Positions 1 to 6,222 of a stretch of 18,313 nt of DNA are shown piece after piece. Position 1 is the stretch's first letter. The number at the start of each line of letters is the position of its first letter. Source of the stretch: Actinomycetes bacterium (GTDB lineage: Bacteria; Actinomycetota; Acidimicrobiia; Acidimicrobiales; Palsa-688); the NCBI GenBank assembly GCA_021827225.1, contig JAKAXG010000014.1, positions 1-18,313 on the forward strand, written 5' to 3'. Below the pieces are notes generated by a model that did not search any database, was not told where the DNA came from, and saw only the letters and a list, made by a program, of their open reading frames with translations. The position numbers and the translations under genes are program-made.

Positions 1-231
1 GAGCGACCCGTGGAAGCCGGCGTCACCGAAGCTGAACACCCCTCCGTCGGAGGCCACCAGCCAGTAGCCGCCGCCGTCGGGGGTGGCGGCCATGCCCACG
101 ATCGGCCGGGCCAGGCGCAGCGAGCCGAGCGACCCGTGGAAGCCGGCGTCACCGAAGCTGAACACCCCTCCGTCGGAGGCCGCCATCCAGTAGCCGCCGG
201 CGTTCGGGGTGGGGGCCATACCCACGATCGG
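1..231 (-). repeat. 126-bp tandem coding repeat (42 aa period)
   Basis: The sequence at 1-55 is repeated exactly at 127-181, a 126-bp period that matches the 42-residue protein repeat. Similarity continues beyond the exact block, for example CCCACGATCGG in both copies. One complete unit spans 106-231 and a partial one 1-105. The exact 55-nt identity suggests recent duplication or gene conversion between units. Confidence 0.9.
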
Positions 232-453
232 GTAGTTGGACAGGGCGGCGGCGTGCACGGCCGGGGCGGTGGCCGCGGCGGCCGGGACGGCCGCCACCGT
301 GGCCGGGGCCACGACCGACGCCAGGGCGGCCGCGGTGGCCAGCATCCGGGCGCACCGGCGACGGGCCGACCGGCTGGCGAGGGTGGAGCGCCGGGACCCG
401 AACCGGGCCCGGGCACGCGAGAGCAGGGGCATCGAACGAAGTTGCGCTTGCAT
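1..453 (-). CDS. Secreted repeat protein, N-terminal part (runs off the left edge)
   Basis: The minus strand is open from an ATG at 453 to the window edge, giving the first 151 residues. The N-terminus is long and arginine-rich, followed by an Ala/Val/Leu-rich hydrophobic stretch (about residues 37-60) ending in small residues, as in an export signal with an extended n-region. From residue 75 there are 42-residue repeats: PIVGMA..TP..GGYW, then [20 protein letters not shown] and LRLAR. One full repeat (75-116) and most of a second (117-151) are visible. Such repeats occur in many copies in exported actinobacterial, especially acidimicrobial, proteins, and I infer a propeller-like or surface-exposed fold. 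The molecular function is unknown. An internal ATG at codon 8 is an alternative start. A weak AGGA precedes the ATG. The gene is divergent from the radical-SAM gene at 576. Confidence 0.85.
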   Translation of the reverse strand, partial: MQAQLRSMPLLSRARARFGSRRSTLASRSARRRCARMLATAAALASVVAPATVAAVPAAAATAPAVHAAALSNYPIVGMAPTPNAGGYWMAASDGGVFSFGDAGFHGSLGSLRLARPIVGMAATPDGGGYWLVASDGGVFSFGDAGFHGSL

Positions 454-575
454 GGTTCCTGAGCAGGCTTGAGGTATGTCTCAGTTCTCGGCCTCCCGGA
501 GGGCGGCACTTACCATTTGCACCCGACTTTCTCCGAGTTCGTGATTGGCCGCAGACGCCGTATCCTGCATGGGTT
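454..575. other. Divergent intergenic region
   Basis: These 122 bp separate the minus-strand repeat protein from the plus-strand radical-SAM gene and must hold both promoters. A TATCCT box lies near the plus-strand start. A short interrupted palindrome CCTCC-C-GGAGG lies at 492-502. The segment is less GC-rich than its surroundings. I could not fit a known riboswitch to it on either strand. Confidence 0.6.
561..566 (+). promoter_or_regulatory. -10 box, leaderless promoter of the DUF512 gene
   Basis: TATCCT lies 9 nt before the ATG at 576, so the predicted transcript start falls at or next to the start codon. No Shine-Dalgarno sequence is present. No clear -35 box is visible. Confidence 0.5.
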
Positions 576-1925
576 ATGTCGCTGCCCCGCGTGGTGGCGG
601 TGGCCTCCGGGTCGCCGGCCGCCCGGGCTGGGCTCGAACCAGGCGATCAGATCGTCGCCATGGACGGCCAGCTCCCGAGAGATGTCATCGAGTACCAGCT
701 GCTGGCCGACCAGGACCAGCTCGAGCTCGAGCTGCGCCGCGGCGGGCTCGACCTGACGGTCTCGGTCCGGCGGGACGGCAACGAGCCGCTCGGCATCGAG
801 GTGGACGCCCCGCTGTTCGACCGGGTGCGCACCTGCGACAACCACTGCGAGTTCTGCTTCATCCACCAGCTGCCCAAGGGGCTGCGGCGCAGCCTCTACG
901 TCCGGGACGACGACTACCGCCTGTCGTTCCTGTACGGGAACTTCACCACCCTGACCCGTTTCACCGAGATCGACCTGGAGCGGGTCGTCACCGAGGGCCT
1001 GTCCCCGCTGTGGGTGAGCATCCACGCCACCGATCCCGAGGTCCGCAGCCGCATGCTGCGCAACCGCCGTGGCGCCACCAGCCTGCGCTGGTTGAGGGCC
1101 CTGCTGGACCACGGCGTCACGGTGCACGGCCAGGTGGTGGTCTGCCCGGGCGTCAACGACGGAGCCGTCCTCGACGACACCCTGGCCGGGGTCCTCGACC
1201 GCTACCCGGAGCTGACCAGCCTGGCCTGCGTGCCGCTCGGCGTGAGCCGGTTCAACACCGAGGGCTCCATGCGGCCCCACAGCCCGGCCGAGGCGGCCGC
1301 GGTGGTCGACCTGGTCGGGGAGTGGCAGCAGGTCTTCGCCGCCGCCCTGGGCCGGCCCCTGGTGCACGCCTCCGACGAGTACTACCTGATGGCCGGCCGG
1401 CCCCTGCCGCCGCTCGAGACCTACGGTGATCTGGCCCAGCACGAGAACGGGGTGGGGTTGTTCCGCGGGTTCGAGGCCCGCTTCCTCGGCCTCGCCGACG
1501 CCCCCGAGGGCGGCCCCAGCGGCTTCTTCCAGTCGGTCGACGGCGCCCCGGCGGCCGGGTACCGGGCCCCCCGGGCGCCCGGGTCGGTGACGATGCGGGC
1601 GCGCCCCGGCGCCCCCGTCACCGTCGTCACCGGAGCCTACGCCGCCCCCCTCCTGGAGCCGCTGGTGCGCTCGGTGCGCCCCGATTCGGACATCCTGGCC
1701 GTGGGCAACCGCTACTTCGGGGGCAACATCGCCGTCGCCGGGCTCATGGCCGGCCAGGATGTGGCCGCCGCCCTGTCCGGGGCGCCGGCCGGCCGGCGCT
1801 ACCTCCTCCCCGACGTCTGCCTGTCCGGCGGGGTGTTCCTCGACGGCATGGCCGTCGAGGACCTGCCGGTGCCGGTCGAGGTGGTCCCCGCCGACGGGGT
1901 GGCGTTGAGGGCGGCGCTGGCGTGA
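576..1925 (+). CDS. PDZ / radical-SAM-like / DUF512 protein (TIGR03279-type)
   Basis: This 449-residue protein begins with a PDZ-like module (about 5-65, with SGSPAARAGLEPGDQI) followed by a radical-SAM-type cysteine motif C87-x3-C91-x2-C94 (CDNHCEFCF) that would bind a 4Fe-4S cluster. The signature HQLPKGLRRSLYVRDDDYRL and SFLYGNF follows, which is diagnostic of the DUF512 family. The C-terminal half (from about 240) is the DUF512 domain. The exact reaction is not established, so only a cytoplasmic Fe-S/radical-SAM role can be stated. The gene ends in GTGA, where its TGA overlaps the GTG of der. As far as I recall, neighbouring der is a recurrent context for this family in other bacteria, which hints at a link to ribosome or translation biology. 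The start is chosen because the PDZ begins within five residues and a -10 box sits just upstream. Confidence 0.9.
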   Translation: MSLPRVVAVASGSPAARAGLEPGDQIVAMDGQLPRDVIEYQLLADQDQLELELRRGGLDLTVSVRRDGNEPLGIEVDAPLFDRVRTCDNHCEFCFIHQLPKGLRRSLYVRDDDYRLSFLYGNFTTLTRFTEIDLERVVTEGLSPLWVSIHATDPEVRSRMLRNRRGATSLRWLRALLDHGVTVHGQVVVCPGVNDGAVLDDTLAGVLDRYPELTSLACVPLGVSRFNTEGSMRPHSPAEAAAVVDLVGEWQQVFAAALGRPLVHASDEYYLMAGRPLPPLETYGDLAQHENGVGLFRGFEARFLGLADAPEGGPSGFFQSVDGAPAAGYRAPRAPGSVTMRARPGAPVTVVTGAYAAPLLEPLVRSVRPDSDILAVGNRYFGGNIAVAGLMAGQDVAAALSGAPAGRRYLLPDVCLSGGVFLDGMAVEDLPVPVEVVPADGVALRAALA

Positions 1926-3235
1926 AACCGCTCGTCGCCGTCGTCGGCCGGCCGAACGTGGGCAAGAGCACCCTCGTGAACCGGATCGTGGGTCGCCGGG
2001 AGGCGATCGTGGAGGAGAACCCGGGGGTGACGCGGGACCGGAAGTTCCTCGACGCCGAGTGGACGGGACACCCGTTCACCATCGTCGACACCGGCGGATG
2101 GATGCCGGCCGGCTCCGCCCTCGACAAGCAGGTGAGCGCCCAGTCGGAGCGGGCCATCAAGGAGGCCGACGTCATCCTGTTCGTGCTCGACAGCACCGTG
2201 GGCATCACCGACGAGGACGCCCGGGTGGCCGACATGCTGCGCCGCACCGGGCGCCCCACCGTGGTGGTGGCCAACAAGGTGGACGGCGCCAGCCGCGACG
2301 CGGACGCCTGGGCGTTCACCCGCTTCGGTCTCGGCGACCCCTATCCCGTCAGCGCCATCCACGGCCGAGGCACGGGGGATCTGCTGGACGCGGTGGTGGC
2401 CCTTTTTCCGGAACAGCAACCCCCGCCGGCCGGGGAAGAGGGACCACCGGGCGGCGACGACGACGGGGGAGTGCCGGCGGTGGCCATCGTGGGCCGACCC
2501 AACGTCGGCAAGTCGACCCTGTTCAACCGGCTCATCGGCGACGAGCGCTCCGTGGTCCACGACATGCCCGGCACCACCCGCGACAGCATCGACACCCTGG
2601 TCAGCACGCCCGAGGGGGACATCCGCTTCGTGGACACCGCCGGCATGCGCCGGCGGACCAAGGAGGCGGAGGGCGCCGAGTACTACTCGCTGGTGCGGGC
2701 CCTGCAGGCCCTGGACCGGGCGTCGTGCGCGCTGCTCGTGATGGACGCCTCCGAGGGCATCACCCGCCAGGACCAGCGCCTGGCCGAGCGGGTCGACGCC
2801 GCCGGCGGCCCCGTGGTGCTCATCCTCAACAAATGGGACCTGCTCGACGCCGAGCACCGGGCGGCCGTCACCGCCGATGTGGCCGACCGGCTGGGCTTCC
2901 TCGCCTACGCCCCCGTGCTGAAGGTCAGCGCCCGCACCGGTCTCGGGGTGCACAAGCTGCTCCCGGCCCTGGCCGCGGCCATGACCGCGTCCCGCAAGCG
3001 GGTGCCCACCGGCGAGCTGAACCGGGTGCTGGCATCGGCCCAGGCCGCCCACCCCTCGCCCGGCGGGCGGATCCTCTACGCCACCCAGGGCGCCACCGAC
3101 CCGCCCACCTTCACCCTCTTCGCCACCCGTTCGGTCCCCGCCCCCTACCTGCGCTACCTCGAGCGGAAGCTGCGGGAGCACTTCGACTTCGGGCCCACGC
3201 CGTTGGTCTTCCGGGTGCGGCGCCGCTCGTCCTGA
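1922..3235 (+). CDS. der: Ribosome-assembly GTPase Der (EngA)
   Basis: This 437-residue protein has two tandem GTPase domains and a C-terminal KH-like domain, the architecture unique to Der, which acts in maturation of the 50S ribosomal subunit. Domain 1 has G1 GRPNVGKS (9-16), DTGG (56-59) and NKVD (118-121). Domain 2 has a second GRPNVGKS (191-198), DTAG (238-241) and NKWD (303-306). A proline/glycine/acidic linker (about 163-185) joins them. The KH-like part (from about 355) ends in FGPTPLVFRVRRRSS. Length is normal for the family. The GTG start overlaps the upstream stop by 4 nt, so the two genes are translationally coupled. No TAnnnT box precedes it, as expected for an operon-internal gene. 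Confidence 0.97.
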   Translation: MKPLVAVVGRPNVGKSTLVNRIVGRREAIVEENPGVTRDRKFLDAEWTGHPFTIVDTGGWMPAGSALDKQVSAQSERAIKEADVILFVLDSTVGITDEDARVADMLRRTGRPTVVVANKVDGASRDADAWAFTRFGLGDPYPVSAIHGRGTGDLLDAVVALFPEQQPPPAGEEGPPGGDDDGGVPAVAIVGRPNVGKSTLFNRLIGDERSVVHDMPGTTRDSIDTLVSTPEGDIRFVDTAGMRRRTKEAEGAEYYSLVRALQALDRASCALLVMDASEGITRQDQRLAERVDAAGGPVVLILNKWDLLDAEHRAAVTADVADRLGFLAYAPVLKVSARTGLGVHKLLPALAAAMTASRKRVPTGELNRVLASAQAAHPSPGGRILYATQGATDPPTFTLFATRSVPAPYLRYLERKLREHFDFGPTPLVFRVRRRSS

Positions 3236-3257
3236 TAGCGGACAGGCAGGGGTCTAG

Positions 3258-3263
3258 TACCCT
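3258..3263 (+). promoter_or_regulatory. -10 box, leaderless promoter of the PP2C gene
   Basis: TACCCT lies 7 nt before the ATG at 3271, in the short gap after der. There is no Shine-Dalgarno sequence before the ATG. The phosphatase therefore probably has its own promoter as well as any read-through from der. Confidence 0.5.
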
Positions 3264-3270
3264 TTCGGTC

Positions 3271-4362
3271 ATGTTCGCCCAGCCGTGGCTGGCCGCCGCG
3301 GCCGTGTTCTGCGCGGTGGCAGCTGCGTTGTGGGGCCGGGCCGCCGCCCGGTTGTCGAGGTCCGCCCGGCGCATCCAGGCGGAGACGGCGTCGTCGTCCA
3401 CCGGCCGGGAAGCGACCGACCTGGCCCGCGCCGCCTTCGACAAGGACCTGCACGCCGCCGTCCTGTACTCGGTGCTGGCCGTCGGCCTGGCCGTGGCGTC
3501 CATCTCCAACTCCCCCTGGTACCAGGTACCCCTGCTCGGGGTGTCCATACCGGTGGTGGTCACCCTGCGCTTCGCCCCCCGGTTCTTCGCCGAGGCCCGC
3601 CTGGCCGAGAACCGGGCCATGCTCGAGCGCCGGGCCGAGGAGGTGCTGGCCCAGGAGCAGCTCGCCCCCCGCCGCTGGGCCGACCGGTTGGCCCCCGAGG
3701 ACCTGCCCCACGTCGACGGGTTCGAGATGGGCCGGGTCTACGAGCCGGGCACCGGGATGATGGCCGGCGACTTCTACGACGTGTTCGTCACCTCCGGGGG
3801 CCGGGTGGCGGCGGTGATCGGTGACGTGGCCGGCCACGGGATCGACCCTTCCATCACCGCCTTCCAGGTGAAGTACCTGCTGCGGACCTTCGTGCAGCAG
3901 TACCGGGACCCGGCGCAGGCGCTCGAGGAGCTCAACAAGGTCCTCTCCATAAGCAGCCGCCCCGAGGACATGGCCTCGGTGTGCGTGGTGATCCTCGACC
4001 CGGCCGCCGGCACGCTGCGCCACGCCTCCGCCGGCCACCCGGCCACCTGGCTGTGGCAGGATTCCGAGGTCCACGCGCTGCGTTCCACCGGACCGCTCCT
4101 TACACTGGACCCGAAAGGTTCCTACTACTCGAGGGAGCGGCCTCTGCTCATCGGAGACGTGGTGCTCATGTACACCGACGGCCTGGCCGAGGCCCGGTCC
4201 GGGGGCCAGATCTTCGGGGAGGACCGCATCGCCGCGGCCATCCGCCGGGACCCCGGCCAGGACACCACCATCATGTGCAAGGAACTGCTCGAGGCCGCCC
4301 GGGACTTCGCGTCCGAGCCCCTCACCGACGACGTCGCCATCCTGGCCATAAGGCGGGTGTGA
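3271..4362 (+). CDS. Membrane-anchored SpoIIE/PP2C-type serine phosphatase
   Basis: The protein has 363 residues. Hydrophobic segments at about 6-20, 62-80 and 87-100 anchor it in the membrane. An Arg/Glu-rich, probably coiled-coil linker (105-140) leads to a SpoIIE/RsbU-type PP2C domain (about 150-363). Metal-binding motifs are present: GDFYD (D167), GDVAGHG (D185), GHP (256-258), YTDGLAEAR (D303) and LTDDVAIL (D353/D354), so it should be active. Such phosphatases dephosphorylate serine phosphoproteins such as anti-sigma-factor antagonists. No anti-sigma or antagonist gene lies nearby, so the substrate is unknown. No PAS, GAF or HAMP sensor is seen, so any signal would act through the membrane segment or a partner. 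It is followed after 3 nt by a small zinc-ribbon membrane protein that probably shares its mRNA. Confidence 0.93.
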   Translation: MFAQPWLAAAAVFCAVAAALWGRAAARLSRSARRIQAETASSSTGREATDLARAAFDKDLHAAVLYSVLAVGLAVASISNSPWYQVPLLGVSIPVVVTLRFAPRFFAEARLAENRAMLERRAEEVLAQEQLAPRRWADRLAPEDLPHVDGFEMGRVYEPGTGMMAGDFYDVFVTSGGRVAAVIGDVAGHGIDPSITAFQVKYLLRTFVQQYRDPAQALEELNKVLSISSRPEDMASVCVVILDPAAGTLRHASAGHPATWLWQDSEVHALRSTGPLLTLDPKGSYYSRERPLLIGDVVLMYTDGLAEARSGGQIFGEDRIAAAIRRDPGQDTTIMCKELLEAARDFASEPLTDDVAILAIRRV

Positions 4363-4365
4363 CCC

Positions 4366-4566
4366 ATGCCGTGGTGCGAGGACTGCAGCCACTTCTGGAA
4401 CGAGAACAGCCTGGGCGAGACGGGGGCCTGCCCGACCTGCGGCCGGGCCCTGGCGGTCAAGACCAAGACGGTGCCGTGGCACTTCAAGCTCATGCTGGTC
4501 GCCTTCGTGATCTACATGATCTACCGGGTCTACTGGCTGGTCGAGTGGCTGCCGAAACACTGGTGA
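4366..4566 (+). CDS. Small zinc-ribbon, single-pass membrane protein
   Basis: This 66-residue protein starts 3 nt after the phosphatase stop codon, so it is almost certainly co-transcribed and probably translationally coupled. Four cysteines in two pairs (C4/C7 and C22/C25, CEDC and CPTC) form a compact zinc ribbon. A hydrophobic helix (about 39-60, aromatic- and Met-rich) spans the membrane and a short WLPKHW tail follows. I do not recognise a named family beyond a general zinc-ribbon fold. The arrangement suggests a cytoplasmic zinc knuckle tethered to the membrane beside the PP2C phosphatase, possibly as a partner or adaptor. That role is inference from position only. The upstream in-frame codons are inside the phosphatase gene and the cysteines begin at residue 4, which supports this start. 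Confidence 0.85.
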   Translation: MPWCEDCSHFWNENSLGETGACPTCGRALAVKTKTVPWHFKLMLVAFVIYMIYRVYWLVEWLPKHW

Positions 4567-4592
4567 TTCCCCGGAGCCGTCCCAGTCTGTAC

Positions 4593-4598
4593 TAGGGT
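4593..4598 (+). promoter_or_regulatory. -10 box of the tRNA-Pro gene
   Basis: TAGGGT (within TACTAGGGT) lies 11 nt before the first base of the mature tRNA, a suitable distance for a transcript with a very short 5' leader. Confidence 0.45.
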
Positions 4599-4609
4599 CG
4601 GGGACCCAC

Positions 4610-4683
4610 CGGGCGGTGGCGCAGTTTGGTAGCGCACCAGACTGGGGGTCTGGGGGTCGCGAGTTCAAGTCTCGCCCGCCCGA
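4610..4683 (+). tRNA. tRNA-Pro (anticodon GGG)
   Basis: A full cloverleaf of 74 nt can be drawn. The acceptor stem CGGGCGG/CCGCCCG pairs over all 7 bp. The D arm is GCGC..GCGC with TTTGGTA in its loop. The anticodon stem CCAGA/TCTGG encloses the loop CTGGGGG with anticodon GGG at 4644-4646. The variable loop is GGGTC. The T arm GCGAG-TTCAAGT-CTCGC pairs perfectly. The discriminator base is A. The 3' CCA is not encoded (the next bases are CAG) and must be added by CCA-transferase. GGG reads CCC and CCU proline codons. Confidence 0.97.
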
Positions 4684-4689
4684 CAGCGA

Positions 4690-4717
4690 CGGCCCCGGGA
4701 GGTTTCTCCCGGGGCCG
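4690..4717 (+). terminator. Hairpin terminator after tRNA-Pro
   Basis: A perfect 12-bp inverted repeat (CGGCCCCGGGAG / CTCCCGGGGCCG) with a GTTT loop lies 6 nt after the tRNA. There is no T-tract, as is usual for actinobacterial terminators. Because the repeat is symmetric it could also stop transcription arriving from the convergent nfu-type gene. Confidence 0.75.
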
Positions 4718-4747
4718 CGCCGTCAAGCCTGATCGTTGTCGCTCGTC

Positions 4748-4764
4748 GCCGGCCTGCGGCCGGC
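4748..4764 (-). terminator. Hairpin after the Nfu-type gene
   Basis: A 7-bp stem GCCGGCC/GGCCGGC with a 3-nt loop lies 5 nt downstream of the minus-strand stop codon. No T-tract follows, so it is a weak candidate by sequence alone. Confidence 0.4.
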
Positions 4765-4769
4765 CGCGG

Positions 4770-5087
4770 CTACCAGGCCGGTGTGTAACCGCCCCGGCCC
4801 ATCGAGGCGCTGGTCTCCCAGTCGATGTCCTCGTCCACGCTGCCCTGCACCTCGGTCAGCCACTCGAGGCGCTCCTTCAAGATGCGCTCCACCCCGGCCT
4901 GCAGGGTGGTGCTGGAGATGGCGCACGACGAGCACGATCCCTGCAGCTGCACCTCGATGACGCCGGACTCCACGTCGGCGCTCAACAGCGCCAGATCGCC
5001 GCCGTCGGACTGAACCGCCGGTCGGATCAGGTCGATAAGTTCGGTCAGGTCGGCCAGCCGGCGGGCCTTGTCTTCGTCACTGAGCAT
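4770..5087 (-). CDS. Nfu-type (NifU C-terminal domain) Fe-S cluster carrier
   Basis: The 105-residue product carries the Nfu domain with LIRPAVQSDGGDLALLS (20-36) and the cluster-binding CSSC motif (C52, C55) followed by TTLQAGVERIL. Nfu proteins bind a 4Fe-4S cluster between two monomers through these cysteines and hand it to target enzymes in the cytoplasm. The start at 5087 is chosen because GGTGGAGGT lies upstream with GGAGG 7 nt from this ATG. ATGs at 5093, 5108 and 5180 also keep the frame open, but the first is too close to the ribosome-binding site and the others precede it. The tail (86-105) is short, Gly/Tyr-rich and not part of the Nfu fold. The gene stands alone between tRNA-Pro and a divergent gene. 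Confidence 0.92.
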   Translation of the reverse strand: MLSDEDKARRLADLTELIDLIRPAVQSDGGDLALLSADVESGVIEVQLQGSCSSCAISSTTLQAGVERILKERLEWLTEVQGSVDEDIDWETSASMGRGGYTPAW

Positions 5088-5151
5088 CCACATACCTCCA
5101 CCGGCCATTCTGCCAGCTACCGGCCCGCTACCGATGCGCCGGTCCTGCCCG

Positions 5152-5157
5152 TAGGCT
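5152..5157 (+). promoter_or_regulatory. -10 box, leaderless promoter of the DUF4333-like gene
   Basis: TAGGCT lies 9 nt before the ATG at 5167, and no ribosome-binding site is visible between them. Confidence 0.5.
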
Positions 5158-5166
5158 GGAGGGTCC

Positions 5167-5556
5167 ATGAACGACGCCACCGCCGCGGTCGAGGCGCCGC
5201 CCCGACGGGGCCGCCGGGGTTACTTCCTGCCCGGCGCCATCGCCCTGGCCGCCCTGCTGCTGATCGGGGTGGCGGTGGGCGCCGGCGACCTGTCCCACCC
5301 GGCACCGCACACCCTGCGCGGACCCGACGTGGCGTCCCAGATCTCCCTCGGGGTGCAGGCGCAGCAGAACAGCCGCACCGCCCCCACCGTCGACTGCCCG
5401 GCGAGCGAACCGGTGAAGCAGGGGGTCACGTTCCGCTGCGCCCTGTCTACCGGGCCGGGCGGCGCCACCAGGGTGGTGACGGTGACCGAGGTGGACGGCC
5501 GGGGAAACCTGCGCTGGTCCCTCGCCCCCGTCGGCTCGCCGGCGCCTCCTAAATAG
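5167..5556 (+). CDS. Membrane-anchored DUF4333-like protein
   Basis: The 129-residue protein has a short basic N-terminus (RRGRRG), one membrane helix or uncleaved signal anchor (about 20-40) and an extracytoplasmic domain. Two cysteines (C77 in TVDCP and C91 in GVTFRCAL) are placed as in DUF4333 domains of actinobacterial envelope proteins and probably form a disulphide. The V.VTEVD...LRW ending also fits that family. Unlike many relatives it lacks a lipobox cysteine. The function of DUF4333 is unknown. It is followed closely by pgsA, which has its own -10 box inside the 9-nt gap region, so co-transcription is possible but not required. Confidence 0.75.
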   Translation: MNDATAAVEAPPRRGRRGYFLPGAIALAALLLIGVAVGAGDLSHPAPHTLRGPDVASQISLGVQAQQNSRTAPTVDCPASEPVKQGVTFRCALSTGPGGATRVVTVTEVDGRGNLRWSLAPVGSPAPPK

Positions 5557-5559
5557 ACT
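5554..5559 (+). promoter_or_regulatory. -10 box, leaderless promoter of pgsA
   Basis: TAGACT lies 6 nt before the ATG at 5566 and overlaps the stop codon of the preceding gene. No Shine-Dalgarno sequence is present. Confidence 0.5.
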
Positions 5560-5565
5560 CCCCGC

Positions 5566-6222
5566 ATGGCCGTCCCCCCCAGCGTCGACGCCGTGGCGTC
5601 AGCGGGGCCGTCCCGGGAGGACCGCATCCTCACCGTCCCCAACGCGCTCACCGTCGTCCGCCTCGGATGCATACCGCTGTTCCTCTGGATGCTGCTGCGA
5701 CCCGACCGGGCCGGGTGGTACCCGGCCGGCCTGCTCCTGGGGGCGCTCGGGGCCACCGACGGGGTGGACGGGTTCATCGCCCGGCGCTTCGACCAGGTGT
5801 CCACGCTCGGCAAGGTCCTCGACCCCATAGCCGACCGCCTGCTGATCGGGGTGGCCGGCATCTCCACCATCGCCCTGGGGGCGGTTCCGCTCTGGGTGGG
5901 CGTGACCGCCCTGGCGAGGGAGGGCCTGGTGGCCGCCGGCTTCCTGGTGGTGGCGGCCCTGGGCGGGCGGCGGCTCGACGTTTCACGGGCCGGCAAGGCG
6001 GGCACGTTCGGGCTGATGGCGGCGCTACCGCTGTTCCTCGGGGGCCACGCCAACGACGACTGGCACTCGGTGGCCGAGATCCTGGCGTGGATCTTCGCCG
6101 TGCCCGGGCTGATCCTGGGGTGGTACGCGGCGGTGACGTACGTTCCGAGGGCGAGAGCGGCCGTGGACGCCGGCCGACGCGAGCGGGAGGAGGAGCGCAT
6201 GACCGGAGGGCCGGAGCTGTGA
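5566..6222 (+). CDS. pgsA: CDP-alcohol phosphatidyltransferase (phosphatidylglycerophosphate synthase type)
   Basis: The 218-residue integral membrane enzyme carries the complete CDP-alcohol phosphotransferase motif D65-x2-D68-G69-x2-A72-R73-x8-G82-x3-D86-x3-D90, whose aspartates bind the metal and CDP-lipid. The NALTVVRLGCIPLFL segment (26-40) and several hydrophobic helices fit PgsA, which joins CDP-diacylglycerol to glycerol-3-phosphate on the way to phosphatidylglycerol and cardiolipin. Substrate cannot be proven from the motif, and phosphatidylinositol-phosphate or cardiolipin synthase paralogues share it. The C-terminus is a charged cytoplasmic tail (about 195-218). The TGA overlaps the GTG of the next gene (GTGA), so the two are coupled. 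Confidence 0.85.
   Translation: MAVPPSVDAVASAGPSREDRILTVPNALTVVRLGCIPLFLWMLLRPDRAGWYPAGLLLGALGATDGVDGFIARRFDQVSTLGKVLDPIADRLLIGVAGISTIALGAVPLWVGVTALAREGLVAAGFLVVAALGGRRLDVSRAGKAGTFGLMAALPLFLGGHANDDWHSVAEILAWIFAVPGLILGWYAAVTYVPRARAAVDAGRREREEERMTGGPEL

Noticed and set aside
1..231. Tandem repeat as a CRISPR array
   Set aside because: The repeat is coding with a 126-bp period equal to 42 codons, and the units follow each other directly with no unique spacers.
454..575. Riboswitch (cyclic-di-GMP or cyclic-di-AMP type) in the leader of the secreted repeat protein
   Set aside because: A GGGTGCAAATGG stretch on the minus strand recalls part of a class I cyclic-di-GMP aptamer, but the other conserved blocks and the pairing are missing.
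4610..4683. tRNA-Pro as a phage or island attachment site
   Set aside because: No second copy of the tRNA 3' end and no adjacent integrase are seen; the recombinase is more than 11 kb away.
5088..5180. Longer N-terminus (from 5180) for the Nfu-type protein
   Set aside because: The extra residues are unlike the family, they lie upstream of a good GGAGG ribosome-binding site, and they overlap the promoter and start of the divergent gene.
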